From Faecalicatena fissicatena (lineage in GTDB: Bacteria; Bacillota; Clostridia; Lachnospirales; Lachnospiraceae), in contig LDAQ01000029.1 of the NCBI GenBank assembly GCA_001028025.1, positions 4,812-68,811 of the forward strand: a stretch of DNA of 64,000 bases. Direction: 5' to 3'. Positions 17,046-27,080 of this stretch are shown here, one piece after another. Within the stretch, counting starts at the first letter, position 1. Each line of letters begins with the position of its first letter. A program made the translations under genes and the position numbers. Below the pieces are notes generated by a model. The model saw only the letters and a program-made list of their open reading frames with translations. It was not told the DNA's origin and ran no database searches.

Positions 17046-18014
17046 GTGAACAGCAGCAGTTATCAAAATACAGAGTTTAACCAGCCTTTTATCAGGCAGA
17101 GAGCAGACCCATATGTCATGAAGGATAAAAGCGGCAATTACTATTTTACAGCGTCTGTGCCGGAATACGACAGGATTGTATTAAGGCGTGCCAAGTCGCT
17201 GGACGGGCTTCAAAGCGCAGAGGAAACAACGATCTGGAGGCGGCACGAAAACGGAAGAATGAGTATACATATCTGGGCTCCTGAGATACACTATATTCAG
17301 GGAAAATGGTATATTTACTATGCGGCGGGAGATAAAGACAGCATCTGGGACATTCGCCCCTATGTGCTGGAATGTGCAGGAGAGGATCCGCTGAAAGATA
17401 AGTGGATAGAGAGAGGCATGATAGAGGCGGCTGATGCATTTACATTCCAGGACTTCTCTCTGGACATGACGGTGTTCACTCATAAAGAGAGACTTTACTG
17501 TGTATGGGCTGAAAAGGTAAGCACCGGAAAGAAAATATCAAATTTATATATAGCGGAAATGGAGTCACCATTAAAATTCAAGACAGAGCAGGTACTTCTG
17601 TCATCACCGGATTATGACTGGGAGAGGATTGATTTTTGGGTAAATGAAGGGCCTGCGGTGGTGAAACGCGGAGGCAAAATCTTTCTCACATATTCCGCAA
17701 GTGCTACGGGTAAATGCTACTGCATGGGAATGCTGAGTATTGATGGAGAAGCAGATATACTGGATCCAGGAAATTGGGAAAAAAGCCGGCAGCCGGTGTT
17801 GTCAAGTGATTTCACAAAGGGGATATACGGTCCCGGACATAATTCATTTGTAAAAAGCGGGGACGATCAGGCAGAGATTATGTTTTATCACGCGAGGCAA
17901 TACGATGAAATTCAGGGAGACCCTCTGTATGACCCGAATCGTCATACCTATAGAATGAAACTTGAATGGGATGATGAAGAGAAACCGGTGTTTCAATATA
18001 AAAATAATTATTAA
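17046..18014 (+). CDS. Family 43 glycoside hydrolase (probable arabinofuranosidase/xylosidase type)
   Basis: A five-bladed beta-propeller hydrolase of GH43. The 322-residue protein carries the expected catalytic triad: Asp21 in RADPYV (base), Asp140 in FSLDMTVF, and Glu201 in VNEGPAV (acid). There is no signal peptide and no added carbohydrate-binding module, so it is intracellular. GTG start at 17046 with GAGGGAGGAAA upstream. It follows the GH51 gene by 84 bp, and the pair probably shares arabinose-decorated substrates. The exact linkage cleaved cannot be set from sequence alone. Confidence 0.88.
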   Translation: MNSSSYQNTEFNQPFIRQRADPYVMKDKSGNYYFTASVPEYDRIVLRRAKSLDGLQSAEETTIWRRHENGRMSIHIWAPEIHYIQGKWYIYYAAGDKDSIWDIRPYVLECAGEDPLKDKWIERGMIEAADAFTFQDFSLDMTVFTHKERLYCVWAEKVSTGKKISNLYIAEMESPLKFKTEQVLLSSPDYDWERIDFWVNEGPAVVKRGGKIFLTYSASATGKCYCMGMLSIDGEADILDPGNWEKSRQPVLSSDFTKGIYGPGHNSFVKSGDDQAEIMFYHARQYDEIQGDPLYDPNRHTYRMKLEWDDEEKPVFQYKNNY

Positions 18015-18036
18015 TAAAATACGAGGAGGAATGAAA

Positions 18037-19347
18037 ATGAAAAAGAAAGCTTTAACGAGAGGAATTGCAGCGGTTTTAAGCACCGCCCTTTTGGGAAGTG
18101 CCCTCATTACAGGCTGCGGAAAGAGTGACGAAAAAGAAACGAAGACCTCTGAGGGCGGAAAGATTTCCGCACTGCTGATCCAGAGCCAGAATAATGACGG
18201 ATTACAGCGTATGTTTGAAAAACTGGAAGAAGAGGAGAATATTAAAGTAGACGCACAGGTGATACCTGACGACCAGTACTTAAATATCTTGCAGATGAAG
18301 CAGGCTTCCGGGGAATTGCCGGATATTATCCAGTATAATATACCGCATCTTTATAATTATCTGGACCCGGAGACGGAGCTGTATGATTTTTCGGATGAAG
18401 CGTGGGTTGATGAACTCCTGCAGCCGGAGGTGTCACAGGTCGATGGAAAACAGTACGGATTTCCGCTGAAGGCGAACTCAGGATACCAATGTTTCTTATA
18501 CAATAAAGATTTTTTCGAAGAAAATAATCTAAGCATTCCAGAGACCACAGAGGAATTCGATGCACTTTGCCAGCAGATCAAAGAGATGGGCGTCAGCCCG
18601 ATCCTGCTTGCCAGTGATGCCTGGGTGCCTCAGATATGGATGACCAATGGATATGCACGTGCGCTGGGGTCAGACGAGGCTGCCGTAGAGATGACAGAGG
18701 CAGTATTAAATGGTGAGAAAAAGTTCAGCGACTACCCGGAAATGGCTGAAGTAATTGACAATCTGCTGGATATCAAGGAAAAAGGATACTTTAATGACGA
18801 CATAGCAACCCTTTCATGGGATGATGCATGGGTAGAGTTAAGTGATCAGAAGGGCGCAATGCTCATGGGCGAAGCCTTTATGATTCCTTCTAATCAGGCA
18901 ATGTTCCCGGATACCAGATTTGGGGTATTCAATGTGCCTCTGCCTTTTGACGAAAAAGACCAGATTAGTATTTCGAGCTATACAAGTGGATTTGCAGCTG
19001 GAAAAGACAGTGAAAACATTGAGATGGTGAAGAAGATGTTTGCGGCTTTTGCCACACCGGATTATCTGAACCTGTACTTTGAAGATGCCCCGGGACTGCC
19101 GGCCTTCGAAGGGGTAGAAGGCGGCGAACTTCCGGAAGACATTCTGGAATTATACCAGAAGCATATGGACGCCGGTACCTATGTTACAGAGATGAATCTG
19201 CATTGGGGCAGCATCGAACCTGTCTTTAGCGAAAAGCTCTGGACGTATTATCTTGAGGCACTGACAAAAGGAAATATGGATGGAAAAGCGGTACTGGATA
19301 ATTTCCAGGCCGATGTAGAAAAGTACCTCAAGGAAAATGCAATGTAA
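18037..19347 (+). CDS. Carbohydrate ABC transporter substrate-binding lipoprotein
   Basis: Captures an oligosaccharide outside the cell for the adjacent permeases (CUT1 type, family 1 extracellular binding protein). The 436-residue precursor has a lysine-rich signal peptide and the lipobox LITGC at about residues 20-24. ATG 18037 is preferred over ATG 18031, since AGGAGG at 18024-18029 would be only one base from the latter. It lies between the hydrolases and the two permeases of the same operon. Confidence 0.92.
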   Translation: MKKKALTRGIAAVLSTALLGSALITGCGKSDEKETKTSEGGKISALLIQSQNNDGLQRMFEKLEEEENIKVDAQVIPDDQYLNILQMKQASGELPDIIQYNIPHLYNYLDPETELYDFSDEAWVDELLQPEVSQVDGKQYGFPLKANSGYQCFLYNKDFFEENNLSIPETTEEFDALCQQIKEMGVSPILLASDAWVPQIWMTNGYARALGSDEAAVEMTEAVLNGEKKFSDYPEMAEVIDNLLDIKEKGYFNDDIATLSWDDAWVELSDQKGAMLMGEAFMIPSNQAMFPDTRFGVFNVPLPFDEKDQISISSYTSGFAAGKDSENIEMVKKMFAAFATPDYLNLYFEDAPGLPAFEGVEGGELPEDILELYQKHMDAGTYVTEMNLHWGSIEPVFSEKLWTYYLEALTKGNMDGKAVLDNFQADVEKYLKENAM

Positions 19348-19413
19348 AACAAATAGAGGCATGGGGATATCGGCACAAAAGCTCCGGTATCTCCGTGGCC
19401 AGGAGGTAAGACA

Positions 19414-20292
19414 ATGATAAAAAAGAAACATGGCGGATATCCTTTCTGGCTCTCCATTCCTGCGATCGCAGTCTACTCGGTTTTTGTGATTATTCCGATT
19501 GTAATGAGCCTGGTGCTCGCATTTACAGACTGGAATGTAAACAGGTGGACATCGCCCTCTTTTGCCGGGCTGACCAGTTTTATAGAGATTTTAAAAGACC
19601 CGGTTTTTATGAAATCTTTGTTCAATAATTTTCTGTATGCCATTGCAACAACCGTTTTAAAGGTCGTTTTCGGGCTTGCACTTGCATTGGCGCTGGTAAA
19701 GCCATTTAAAGGCAATACGATCTTCCGGACGATTTTCTATCTTCCATGTGTTCTCAGTATGACTGTCATAGGCGTGTTATTTACCGCTATATTAGCGAAG
19801 AACGGACTGCTGAATAACCTGCTGGAAATGCTGCACCTGACCTCATTTCAGAGAGAATGGCTGGGGCAGTATGGCACGGCGATGACCTGGATTATTCTGA
19901 TCGAAAGTTGGATGTGGGCGGGATTTAATATGTTTGTATTTATATCGGGCCTTCAGGCAATCCCCCGGGATTATTATGAAGCCGCCAGCACGGAGGGCGC
20001 CTCCAGAATCAAACAGTTTACCAGTATTACACTGCCACTTATTATGCCTGCGATTACCGTAAATGTAACGCTGAACGTTGCGGGCGGGATGAAAGTATTT
20101 GACATTATATACGTATTGACGAATGGGGGGCCGGGGACAGATACACAGGTTTTGAGCACATATGGATTTAAGGCGTTCAGTCTGGGGTATCTGGGCGAAT
20201 CAAGTGCGGCCAGCATTATACTTACGATATTGGTAATCATAGTCTCTTTTGCACTGAACGGATTTTTCAGGAAGAGGGAGGTAGAATTATAA
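19414..20292 (+). CDS. Carbohydrate ABC transporter permease, MalF/MsmF type
   Basis: First membrane subunit of the CUT1 importer. The 292-residue protein has six hydrophobic segments and the permease EAA loop EAASTEGASRIKQFTSITLPL, which contacts the ATPase. It overlaps the next permease by one base, so translation is coupled. No ATPase gene is present in the locus; such Firmicute importers normally share a multi-purpose MsmX/MsmK-type ATPase encoded elsewhere. Confidence 0.93.
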   Translation: MIKKKHGGYPFWLSIPAIAVYSVFVIIPIVMSLVLAFTDWNVNRWTSPSFAGLTSFIEILKDPVFMKSLFNNFLYAIATTVLKVVFGLALALALVKPFKGNTIFRTIFYLPCVLSMTVIGVLFTAILAKNGLLNNLLEMLHLTSFQREWLGQYGTAMTWIILIESWMWAGFNMFVFISGLQAIPRDYYEAASTEGASRIKQFTSITLPLIMPAITVNVTLNVAGGMKVFDIIYVLTNGGPGTDTQVLSTYGFKAFSLGYLGESSAASIILTILVIIVSFALNGFFRKREVEL

Positions 20293-21107
20293 TGAAGAAG
20301 AAAAACAATGTACTGAAAATGATTCTGCTCATACTGATTACCTGCATTTACTTAATTCCCATTGTAATGATGGTGTTGGGATCTCTGAAACCAAAAGAGG
20401 AGGCGATTCGTTTCGATCTGAGCCTGCCCTCTGTGATAGAATGGTCCAATTATACATATGTACTTGAAAAGGGACATGTTTTAACCGGATATTTTAACAG
20501 CTTTATTATGACTGCTGCGGCCACTGTACTTGTACTGCTTTTTGGTGCTCTTGCAGGCATCTATGTGGGACGGAGCAGAGGCAGGGTGTCCACGGCGATC
20601 TATAATTACTTTATATTGGGGCTTACAGTCTCTTTCCAGATCGCGACCACATTCGCACTGTTAAAGTTTCTGAATCTATACGGTTCCAGAGTTGGCGTTG
20701 TTTTAATCTATGCCGCGATTCAGCTGCCATTTACGGTAATGACTTTTTCCAGTTTTATCAAAGGCGTGCCGCGGGAAATTGACGAAGCGGCAATGATAGA
20801 CGGCTGCGGGCCGCTCAGGCTTATTTTTTTGATTATTATGCCAATTATGAAGCCGATCATGATAACTAACTTGATCGTGACTGCCATCCAGACATGGAAT
20901 AATTTTATGATACCTCTGTTTTATCTGGATTCTTCGGAAAAATGGACCATACCGCTTATGGTATATAATTTCTTCGGACAGTATTCCAGAAACTGGAACT
21001 ATGTATTTGCGATGCTGGTGATTACAATTCTGCCCGTGATTATCTTATATCTCTGCCTGCAGAAATATATTGTGGAAGGCATGACATCCGGAGCCGTGAA
21101 GGGTTAG
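20292..21107 (+). CDS. Carbohydrate ABC transporter permease, MalG/MsmG type
   Basis: Second membrane subunit of the same importer. The 271-residue protein has six hydrophobic segments and the EAA-like loop EIDEAAMIDGCGPLRLIFLIIMP (in part). It shares one base with the upstream stop codon. Downstream, 77 bases on, is the fucosidase gene. Confidence 0.93.
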   Translation: MKKKNNVLKMILLILITCIYLIPIVMMVLGSLKPKEEAIRFDLSLPSVIEWSNYTYVLEKGHVLTGYFNSFIMTAAATVLVLLFGALAGIYVGRSRGRVSTAIYNYFILGLTVSFQIATTFALLKFLNLYGSRVGVVLIYAAIQLPFTVMTFSSFIKGVPREIDEAAMIDGCGPLRLIFLIIMPIMKPIMITNLIVTAIQTWNNFMIPLFYLDSSEKWTIPLMVYNFFGQYSRNWNYVFAMLVITILPVIILYLCLQKYIVEGMTSGAVKG

Positions 21108-21184
21108 TCTGTTATAAAAGAGCGGCGGAAACTGGATGGGATAGAGTGACAAGGTTTTATTTGAGAAAGAAAGGGAAAACGATA

Positions 21185-22639
21185 ATGAATAGACAGGATT
21201 ATTTAGAAAAAATAGAGAGAGTCATCAGTGAGGGGCCGTATCAGGATACCTGGGAATCCCTGTGCACACACCCTGTTCCGAAGTGGTACCGGGATGCCAA
21301 GTTTGGAATTTTCATACACTGGGGAATATACAGCGTTCCGGCATTCCGCGATGAGTGGTATTCACGGAATGTATACAGGAAAGGTTCTGCAGAGTACAAC
21401 TATCATGTGGAAAACTATGGAGAATTGAGCGAATTTGGATACAAAGACTTTATTCCGATGTTCAAAGCAGAAAAATTTGACCCGGCTGCCTGGGCCAGAC
21501 TTTTTAAGAAAGCAGGGGCAAGATATGTGATGCCGGTAGGAGAGCATACGGATGGCTTTCAGATGTATGACAGCGAACTCAGTAAATGGAATGCAAAACA
21601 GATGGGCCCAAAGAGAGACGTACTGGGGGAATTAAAGGAAGCGGTTGAAGCGCAGGGTATGGTGTTTACGACCTCCTCACACCGTGCGGAGCACTGGTGG
21701 TTCTATAACCTGGGCAGAGAAATACCGGAGGCGGATGTAAATGATGAGGAGTATGCGGATTTTTACGGCCCCGCAGCCGGTCCTACCCGGGCATGGGGGG
21801 ATTTCATGGATAATCCGCCGGACAAAGAATTTCTGGAAGACTGGCTTGTCAGAACCTGCGAGCTGGTGGACCGCTATCGGCCAAAGGATCTTTATTTTGA
21901 CTGGTGGATACAGACTTATGCATTTAAGCCCTATCTGAGGAAATTTGCTGCTTATTACTACAACCAGGCCGAAAAGTGGGGCGCAGATGTAGCGATTAAT
22001 GCAAAGTTTGACGCATTTGTACACGGCAGCGTAGTAAAAGACGTTGAAAGAGGGCAGATGGGAGATATCAGCCCGGACTTCTGGCAGAATGATACCTCCG
22101 TGGCAAAGAATTCCTGGGGATATACAAAAAACAATGTGTACAAAGATGCGAAAGACATCCTGTGTAATCTGGTAGATGTGGTCAGCAAAAACGGATCGCT
22201 TCTTCTGAATATCGGACCAAAGCCCGATGGAACCATTCCGGAAGAAGACGAAAGACTTCTCCTGGAGATTGGAAAATGGATGGAGACGAACGGGGAAGCC
22301 ATCTACGATACTAAGTACTGGAAAATATACGGAGAAGGACCGACAGCGGTACCGGACGGAGAGTTTACAGATACCCAGAGAGAAGAGTTCACATCAGAGG
22401 ATATCCGTTTTACCAGCAAGGCCGATGTGGTGTATGCGATTGTCATGAAGTGGCCGGAAAACGGCATGGTTAAGATAAAGTCTATGGCAAGCATCAAATA
22501 TCTGAGAACAGCGATACGCGACATCGAAATATTGGGGCAGAACGTGAAACCGTTTTTCGAATTCCGGGATACGCTGGAAGTATCGGCCGATATTGAAACA
22601 GATGATAAACCTGTGGTATTGAAAATCTATATTGAATAG
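21185..22639 (+). CDS. Alpha-L-fucosidase, GH29
   Basis: Releases alpha-linked L-fucose. The 484-residue protein begins with a GH29 catalytic barrel: KFGIFIHWGIYSVPAF, the VGEHTDGFQMYDS segment, and DLYFDWW, where the Asp matches the nucleophile position. A smaller C-terminal beta domain starts near residue 375. No signal peptide, so imported fucosylated oligosaccharides are the likely substrate. ATG 21185 is used because the upstream ATG (21146) lacks a Shine-Dalgarno and adds a non-family extension. Last enzyme gene before the YesMN regulators. Confidence 0.9.
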   Translation: MNRQDYLEKIERVISEGPYQDTWESLCTHPVPKWYRDAKFGIFIHWGIYSVPAFRDEWYSRNVYRKGSAEYNYHVENYGELSEFGYKDFIPMFKAEKFDPAAWARLFKKAGARYVMPVGEHTDGFQMYDSELSKWNAKQMGPKRDVLGELKEAVEAQGMVFTTSSHRAEHWWFYNLGREIPEADVNDEEYADFYGPAAGPTRAWGDFMDNPPDKEFLEDWLVRTCELVDRYRPKDLYFDWWIQTYAFKPYLRKFAAYYYNQAEKWGADVAINAKFDAFVHGSVVKDVERGQMGDISPDFWQNDTSVAKNSWGYTKNNVYKDAKDILCNLVDVVSKNGSLLLNIGPKPDGTIPEEDERLLLEIGKWMETNGEAIYDTKYWKIYGEGPTAVPDGEFTDTQREEFTSEDIRFTSKADVVYAIVMKWPENGMVKIKSMASIKYLRTAIRDIEILGQNVKPFFEFRDTLEVSADIETDDKPVVLKIYIE

Positions 22640-22697
22640 CAGGCAGATTGCACAGGATTTAAAAAGAGACGAAGCGTATACCTGAGGAAAAAGAAAG

Positions 22698-22754
22698 TGT
22701 GGTATGGCGGGGATATGAAAGCCCTGTCATACCACATATTGTTTATGCTATAAT
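22698..22754 (+). promoter_or_regulatory. Inverted repeat plus extended -10 promoter before the sensor kinase
   Basis: TGTGGTATG (from 22699) pairs with CATACCACA (to about 22736) with extra GGG/CCC pairs inside. Directly after comes TGCTATAAT at 22746-22754, an extended -10 box. The right arm lies over the -35 position, so the repeat could be an operator or a weak terminator of the GH29 transcript; there is no T tract. Confidence 0.5.
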
Positions 22755-22805
22755 GAAAAGAAATGCCGGATTTAATGAAGTGCGGCGAAAGGAATTGAGT
22801 CCAGA

Positions 22806-24539
22806 TTGAAAAAGTATAAATTTCAAAATAAAATTCTGATTACAAATAGCATTGTCCTGGTAGGAGTTGTTACTTTTTGTTTTTTGCTGTTTGCATTTTA
22901 TTATATAAGTGAAAATAACAGGCAGTTCAGGGATAATACTGACAGGACCGCAGATTCTGTAGGCAGTATTCTGGAAAACAGCTTCTTTTTTGCGGATAAT
23001 ACAGCGGTCCAGGCGGGAAATAATCCGTATATAAAGGATGTTTTGAATAAGTTATATTTCAATACAGACCAAAGCAACTATTTCAGCAATGAGCATACGG
23101 AGGCCAATGCAATCCTTCAGTATCTGTACCCGTATCTGGTAAAAAAGGATTTGCTTTACCGCATTTGTTTCTATAATGAAAACGGAGATTTTCTGGCCTG
23201 TGGTTCCAGTGTTACTTTAAAGGGAGTGCAGAATTATGTCTCTGAGAAAAGGATGGATAAGGTTACCGGGCGGCTTGCAGAGAATAAAGGAATCAGCACC
23301 AACCTGGTCTATACCGAGGACGTACTGCAAAATACGGAGTTTAAAACAGATGGTTATATTGCGGTTGTGCGCCCGGTCAGGGACAGCAATATACGGGACG
23401 GCCTGCCGCTTGGCTATCTGGAAGTCCATTTATCACTGAATGGTATTAAAGAACAGATTACCCCCCTGATTGGAAGTGGAAATGCAGCGATTTACTATCA
23501 GGGCAGGTCCATTTTACAAGTAGGGGAGGATCGGGGGGATGTAGGGGCATTTGCGGTCACCAAAGATATTGGGGACGGGTTTGAAATCCGGCTGAAAAGC
23601 TACAATGAAAATGGGAGACAGGTTGTACTCGTTACGATTATCATACTGTTCATCATCGCCACTCTCATTATTATATCCATGGTTTTAGTGCAGCGTAAGG
23701 TAGTGACAAGAATAACGAAGCCCTTAATATCGCTTTTTAATCTGGTTCAGACAACAGATCTGGATGATGTCTCCAGGCTGGAAGAAGAGCACTCCATAGA
23801 TGAGATTCTGGAATTACAGCAGTCCTTTAACCATATGATGAAAAGTCTGCAGGCATCGGTCGAGGAGACGGTTGCCATGCGTACCGAGAAAGTGAATGCA
23901 CAGATGCTTGCACTGCAGGCTCAGGTAGATCCGCATTTTATCCATAACACGCTGGCGATTATCTCATCGCTTGCAGATGAGGGGGAAAACCAGAAGGCAA
24001 AGGATGTCAGCAATATGCTCTCCTCTATGATCCGCTACAGCTCTGATTATACGAAGCAGGAGACGACTTTAAGTCAGGAAATAGACAACATTGTATCTTA
24101 TTTAAAATTAGTAAAGTACAGGTATGAGGAAGATTTTGTCTATCAGATAGAATTAGAGGCCGGGTGCGGAGAAGTCCAGATCCCCAGGTTTATCATACAG
24201 CCGCTGGTTGAAAATGCTATAAGGCACAGCCTGAACAAAGCTGATTTTCCGTGGAAGATAGCGATCACCTGCTATCAAAGAGAAGAAAAATGGTACATTG
24301 AGGTAAGCGATAATGGTGCGGGGATTGAACCGGACAGTATTGAAGAGATCAAAAACCGGCTGGCCAAAATGAATGATTCCAGTATGGATGAACTGGTCAA
24401 AAACCTGAAAATAGGGGGATTTTCACTGATGAATATATTAATCAGAATGTATATCCATTATAAAGACGATATGGAGTTTGACATATACAGAAATAATGAG
24501 AATGGTACCACTGTAATGATAGGAGGCATGATTGAATGA
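22806..24539 (+). CDS. Membrane sensor histidine kinase, YesM family
   Basis: Senses an extracellular or membrane signal and phosphorylates the next gene product. The 577-residue protein has a first membrane helix at about residues 12-34, an extracellular sensor domain, a second helix near 275-300, a HAMP region, and the LytS/YesM-type kinase core with phosphate-accepting His377 in VDPHFIHNTL and an ATP lid with SDNGAGI. The start is TTG at 22806 with GAAAGGAATTGAG upstream. It overlaps the response regulator by ATGA. Location after the GH and ABC genes suggests it controls that locus. Confidence 0.9.
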   Translation: MKKYKFQNKILITNSIVLVGVVTFCFLLFAFYYISENNRQFRDNTDRTADSVGSILENSFFFADNTAVQAGNNPYIKDVLNKLYFNTDQSNYFSNEHTEANAILQYLYPYLVKKDLLYRICFYNENGDFLACGSSVTLKGVQNYVSEKRMDKVTGRLAENKGISTNLVYTEDVLQNTEFKTDGYIAVVRPVRDSNIRDGLPLGYLEVHLSLNGIKEQITPLIGSGNAAIYYQGRSILQVGEDRGDVGAFAVTKDIGDGFEIRLKSYNENGRQVVLVTIIILFIIATLIIISMVLVQRKVVTRITKPLISLFNLVQTTDLDDVSRLEEEHSIDEILELQQSFNHMMKSLQASVEETVAMRTEKVNAQMLALQAQVDPHFIHNTLAIISSLADEGENQKAKDVSNMLSSMIRYSSDYTKQETTLSQEIDNIVSYLKLVKYRYEEDFVYQIELEAGCGEVQIPRFIIQPLVENAIRHSLNKADFPWKIAITCYQREEKWYIEVSDNGAGIEPDSIEEIKNRLAKMNDSSMDELVKNLKIGGFSLMNILIRMYIHYKDDMEFDIYRNNENGTTVMIGGMIE

Positions 24540-26008
24540 TAGAGGTATTGGTGGCAGAAGATGAAAGACCGATCCTGAGAAATATTGTGAAGGCAATCGA
24601 AGCGGCTGATCCGGATTTCCGTGTGAAATATGCTGCCTGTAACGGGAAGCAGGCAAAGGAATACCTGGATTCAAACCAGATCGACGTTGCCTTTCTGGAC
24701 ATCAATATGCCGATCTATGACGGGCTGTTTTTGCTGCAGTATATCCGCGATAATAATATGAATCTGATACCGGTTATTTTAACCGGTTACCGGGAGTTCG
24801 ATTATGCAAAAAAGGCTTTGAAGTTTAATGCCTTTGACTATCTGCTGAAGCCGCTGGATGAGAAGGAGCTGGGGAACCTGCTGAATAAACTGAAAGTGGA
24901 AGTGGAGATAAAGAAGAAGCAGCAGCCATTTGATTCTTTTGGACAGATATCCAGGACGGTATTTGAAGATGGGGACGGTATGCAGAACAGCTGTTTTGTA
25001 GCAAGTTGTTTTTTAGGCGGTTACTCAAGGGGAAATCTGGACGATGAGACAAAAGCGAGACAGGAAGATACAGAGAGGTATCTTAAGAAATATATAGAAG
25101 AAAAAGTAGGTAAAAACCGTTTCTGGCTGGCAAAAGGGCATCGCGAATCAGAACGGATACTCTTTGTGAATGTAAATACGGATCGTTACAGAGAGCTGCT
25201 GGAAGGAATGGTAAGCTCTGCAGATACCTCGTTACTGCCGATCACCGTAGCTTCAGCCACCGGGCCGGCAGAGATAGCCGCGATCAGTGAGGTGTACAGG
25301 AACCTGTCTGAAACGGCGAAAGAGATTATGGAATTCGGAAAATCCTGCATTCTCTTCTCTGAAAAAATACGGCAGCCGGAAAAAGGTATCGATAAAGACA
25401 GGCTGGAAGTTATATTGGAGGGGATTCAACCTGATATCACTTTAGAAGCATTAACAAAAGTATTTGGACGTGTGATTGATTTGGCGGGAACGAAAAGAAA
25501 GAATCTGGAATACGGTATGAAAAGCTTTTTTATCCGTCTGTGCGAAAAAGTTCCGACCCAAATCAATTACCTGGACATCGAGGAAGAGATATTATTCATA
25601 CTGGAAAATGAATTCAAATATGAGAAATTGGTTGAAAAGATAGAGGCAGTGGTGACAGAATACTTCTATGTAAGTGTAGAACCCTCCAGGAACAAAGAAA
25701 GACTGGCGGAGGAACTGAAAATGTATATTATAAAAAGCTATCAGTTTCCGTTTTCCAGCCAGATATTAGAAGAAAAATTTGGCTACTCCGCATTTTACCT
25801 GCGCTCTGTATTTAAAGAATCATTTCAGGTGTCACCTAACGAATATCTGCTGAAAGTACGGATGGAAAGAGCATGCCTGCTGCTCAGACAGGGAGTGCAG
25901 GCAAAGGATGCGGCGAACGAAGTGGGATTTTCGGATCCGCTCTATTTTTCTAAAGTCTTTAAAAAGTTTACTGGCTGCAGTCCAAGTGAGTATATGGGGG
26001 AAGGATAG
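24536..26008 (+). CDS. AraC-type response regulator, YesN family
   Basis: Transcription activator paired with the YesM kinase. The 490-residue protein has an N-terminal receiver domain with phospho-acceptor Asp55 in VAFLDINMP and the conserved Lys in LLKPLDEKEL. A long middle region follows, then a C-terminal AraC double helix-turn-helix (SQILEEKFGYSAFYLRSVFK and DAANEVGFSDPLYFSKVFKK). ATGA overlap with the kinase gene ensures coupled synthesis. Its most likely targets are the GH51-GH29 and ABC genes just upstream. Confidence 0.93.
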   Translation: MIEVLVAEDERPILRNIVKAIEAADPDFRVKYAACNGKQAKEYLDSNQIDVAFLDINMPIYDGLFLLQYIRDNNMNLIPVILTGYREFDYAKKALKFNAFDYLLKPLDEKELGNLLNKLKVEVEIKKKQQPFDSFGQISRTVFEDGDGMQNSCFVASCFLGGYSRGNLDDETKARQEDTERYLKKYIEEKVGKNRFWLAKGHRESERILFVNVNTDRYRELLEGMVSSADTSLLPITVASATGPAEIAAISEVYRNLSETAKEIMEFGKSCILFSEKIRQPEKGIDKDRLEVILEGIQPDITLEALTKVFGRVIDLAGTKRKNLEYGMKSFFIRLCEKVPTQINYLDIEEEILFILENEFKYEKLVEKIEAVVTEYFYVSVEPSRNKERLAEELKMYIIKSYQFPFSSQILEEKFGYSAFYLRSVFKESFQVSPNEYLLKVRMERACLLLRQGVQAKDAANEVGFSDPLYFSKVFKKFTGCSPSEYMGEG

Positions 26009-26149
26009 TACATGGTACCTGGACATCCTGCAATCCAGTCCGAACGGGAGGCGGCGCAGCAGAAGCGAGTCAGATTTAATTCTGTGACCGCTCCGTGATA
26101 GAAAGTTAACGAGGACTTGAATCATGGCTGATTTACTTCTTGTAATTAA

Positions 26150-26178
26150 TGGAAAATATATCCTGTTCATGGTATACT
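26150..26178 (+). promoter_or_regulatory. Probable promoter of the DUF554 gene
   Basis: TGGAAA at 26150-26155, 17-bp spacer and TATACT at 26173-26178 preceded by TGG (extended -10 form). The 287-bp gap after YesN holds nothing else I can identify. Confidence 0.45.
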
Positions 26179-26295
26179 TATCCCTAAGAGATTCGTTAAG
26201 TATGTAGGAAAGGACGCGTTTTTATACGTGGATTTTTTGTAATATAAAGACGCAGGGCAGGTGAAAATGTATTACAGGCAGGATGGAGAATTTGC

Positions 26296-27024
26296 ATGAA
26301 AGGGCTGGGAACGATAGTCAATGTTGCTGCTGTCATTGCAGGCAGCGGGATTGGCCTGCTTATTAAAAATGGGTTAAAAGAGCGGTTTCAGAGTATTTTG
26401 ATGCAGGCGTGCGGTGTTGCGACCATTTTTATTGGAATGGGCGGTGCGCTTACGGGGCTTCTTAGGATTACACCGGATGGGGGGCTTGAGACACAGCACA
26501 CGATGCTTCTGGTATTTTCTCTTGTATTGGGGAGTCTTTTGGGGGAGGCACTGAATATTGAACTGCATATGGAGCATCTGGGAGATACCTTAAAAGCTTT
26601 GGTTAATGCAAAGAAAGATACACAGTTCGTGAATGGATTTGTGACGGCGACACTGGTCATCTGTATTGGGGCGATGGCAATTGTAGGCTCCATACAGGAT
26701 GGGCTGACCGGAGACTATACAATGCTTTTTGCCAAGGCGCTTCTGGATTTTGTGATTGTCATGGTGTTTGCATCCACTCTGGGAATTGGCGTAATGTTCG
26801 CGGCAATTCCGCTTGGAATCTATCAGGGCGGAATCACTGTCGGGGCGGCTTTGATATCAGGTTACATGAATGAGACGCTGATTTCTAATCTGTCCTGTAT
26901 TGGTTCCGTGCTGATATTCTGCGTCGGTGTGAACCTCACTTTTAAAAAGATGATCAAGGTGGGAAATATGCTTCCCGCCATATTGGTTCCTGTTATATAT
27001 CATTTTCTGTCATTTTTGCATTAA
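26296..27024 (+). CDS. DUF554 family membrane protein
   Basis: A 242-residue integral membrane protein of unknown function. It begins KGLGTIVNVAAVIAGSGIGL and has about seven hydrophobic segments with the family patterns FIGMGGALTGLL, GSLLGEALNIE and a closing GNMLPAILVPVIY. It stands alone, with its own probable promoter, between the glycan locus and the first LacI gene. No functional link to either side is evident. Confidence 0.88.
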   Translation: MKGLGTIVNVAAVIAGSGIGLLIKNGLKERFQSILMQACGVATIFIGMGGALTGLLRITPDGGLETQHTMLLVFSLVLGSLLGEALNIELHMEHLGDTLKALVNAKKDTQFVNGFVTATLVICIGAMAIVGSIQDGLTGDYTMLFAKALLDFVIVMVFASTLGIGVMFAAIPLGIYQGGITVGAALISGYMNETLISNLSCIGSVLIFCVGVNLTFKKMIKVGNMLPAILVPVIYHFLSFLH

Positions 27025-27080
27025 GTATCCGAAATTCCCTTCAAAGCATGGAAAACACTGGATTTTATAGGCTTCTATTA

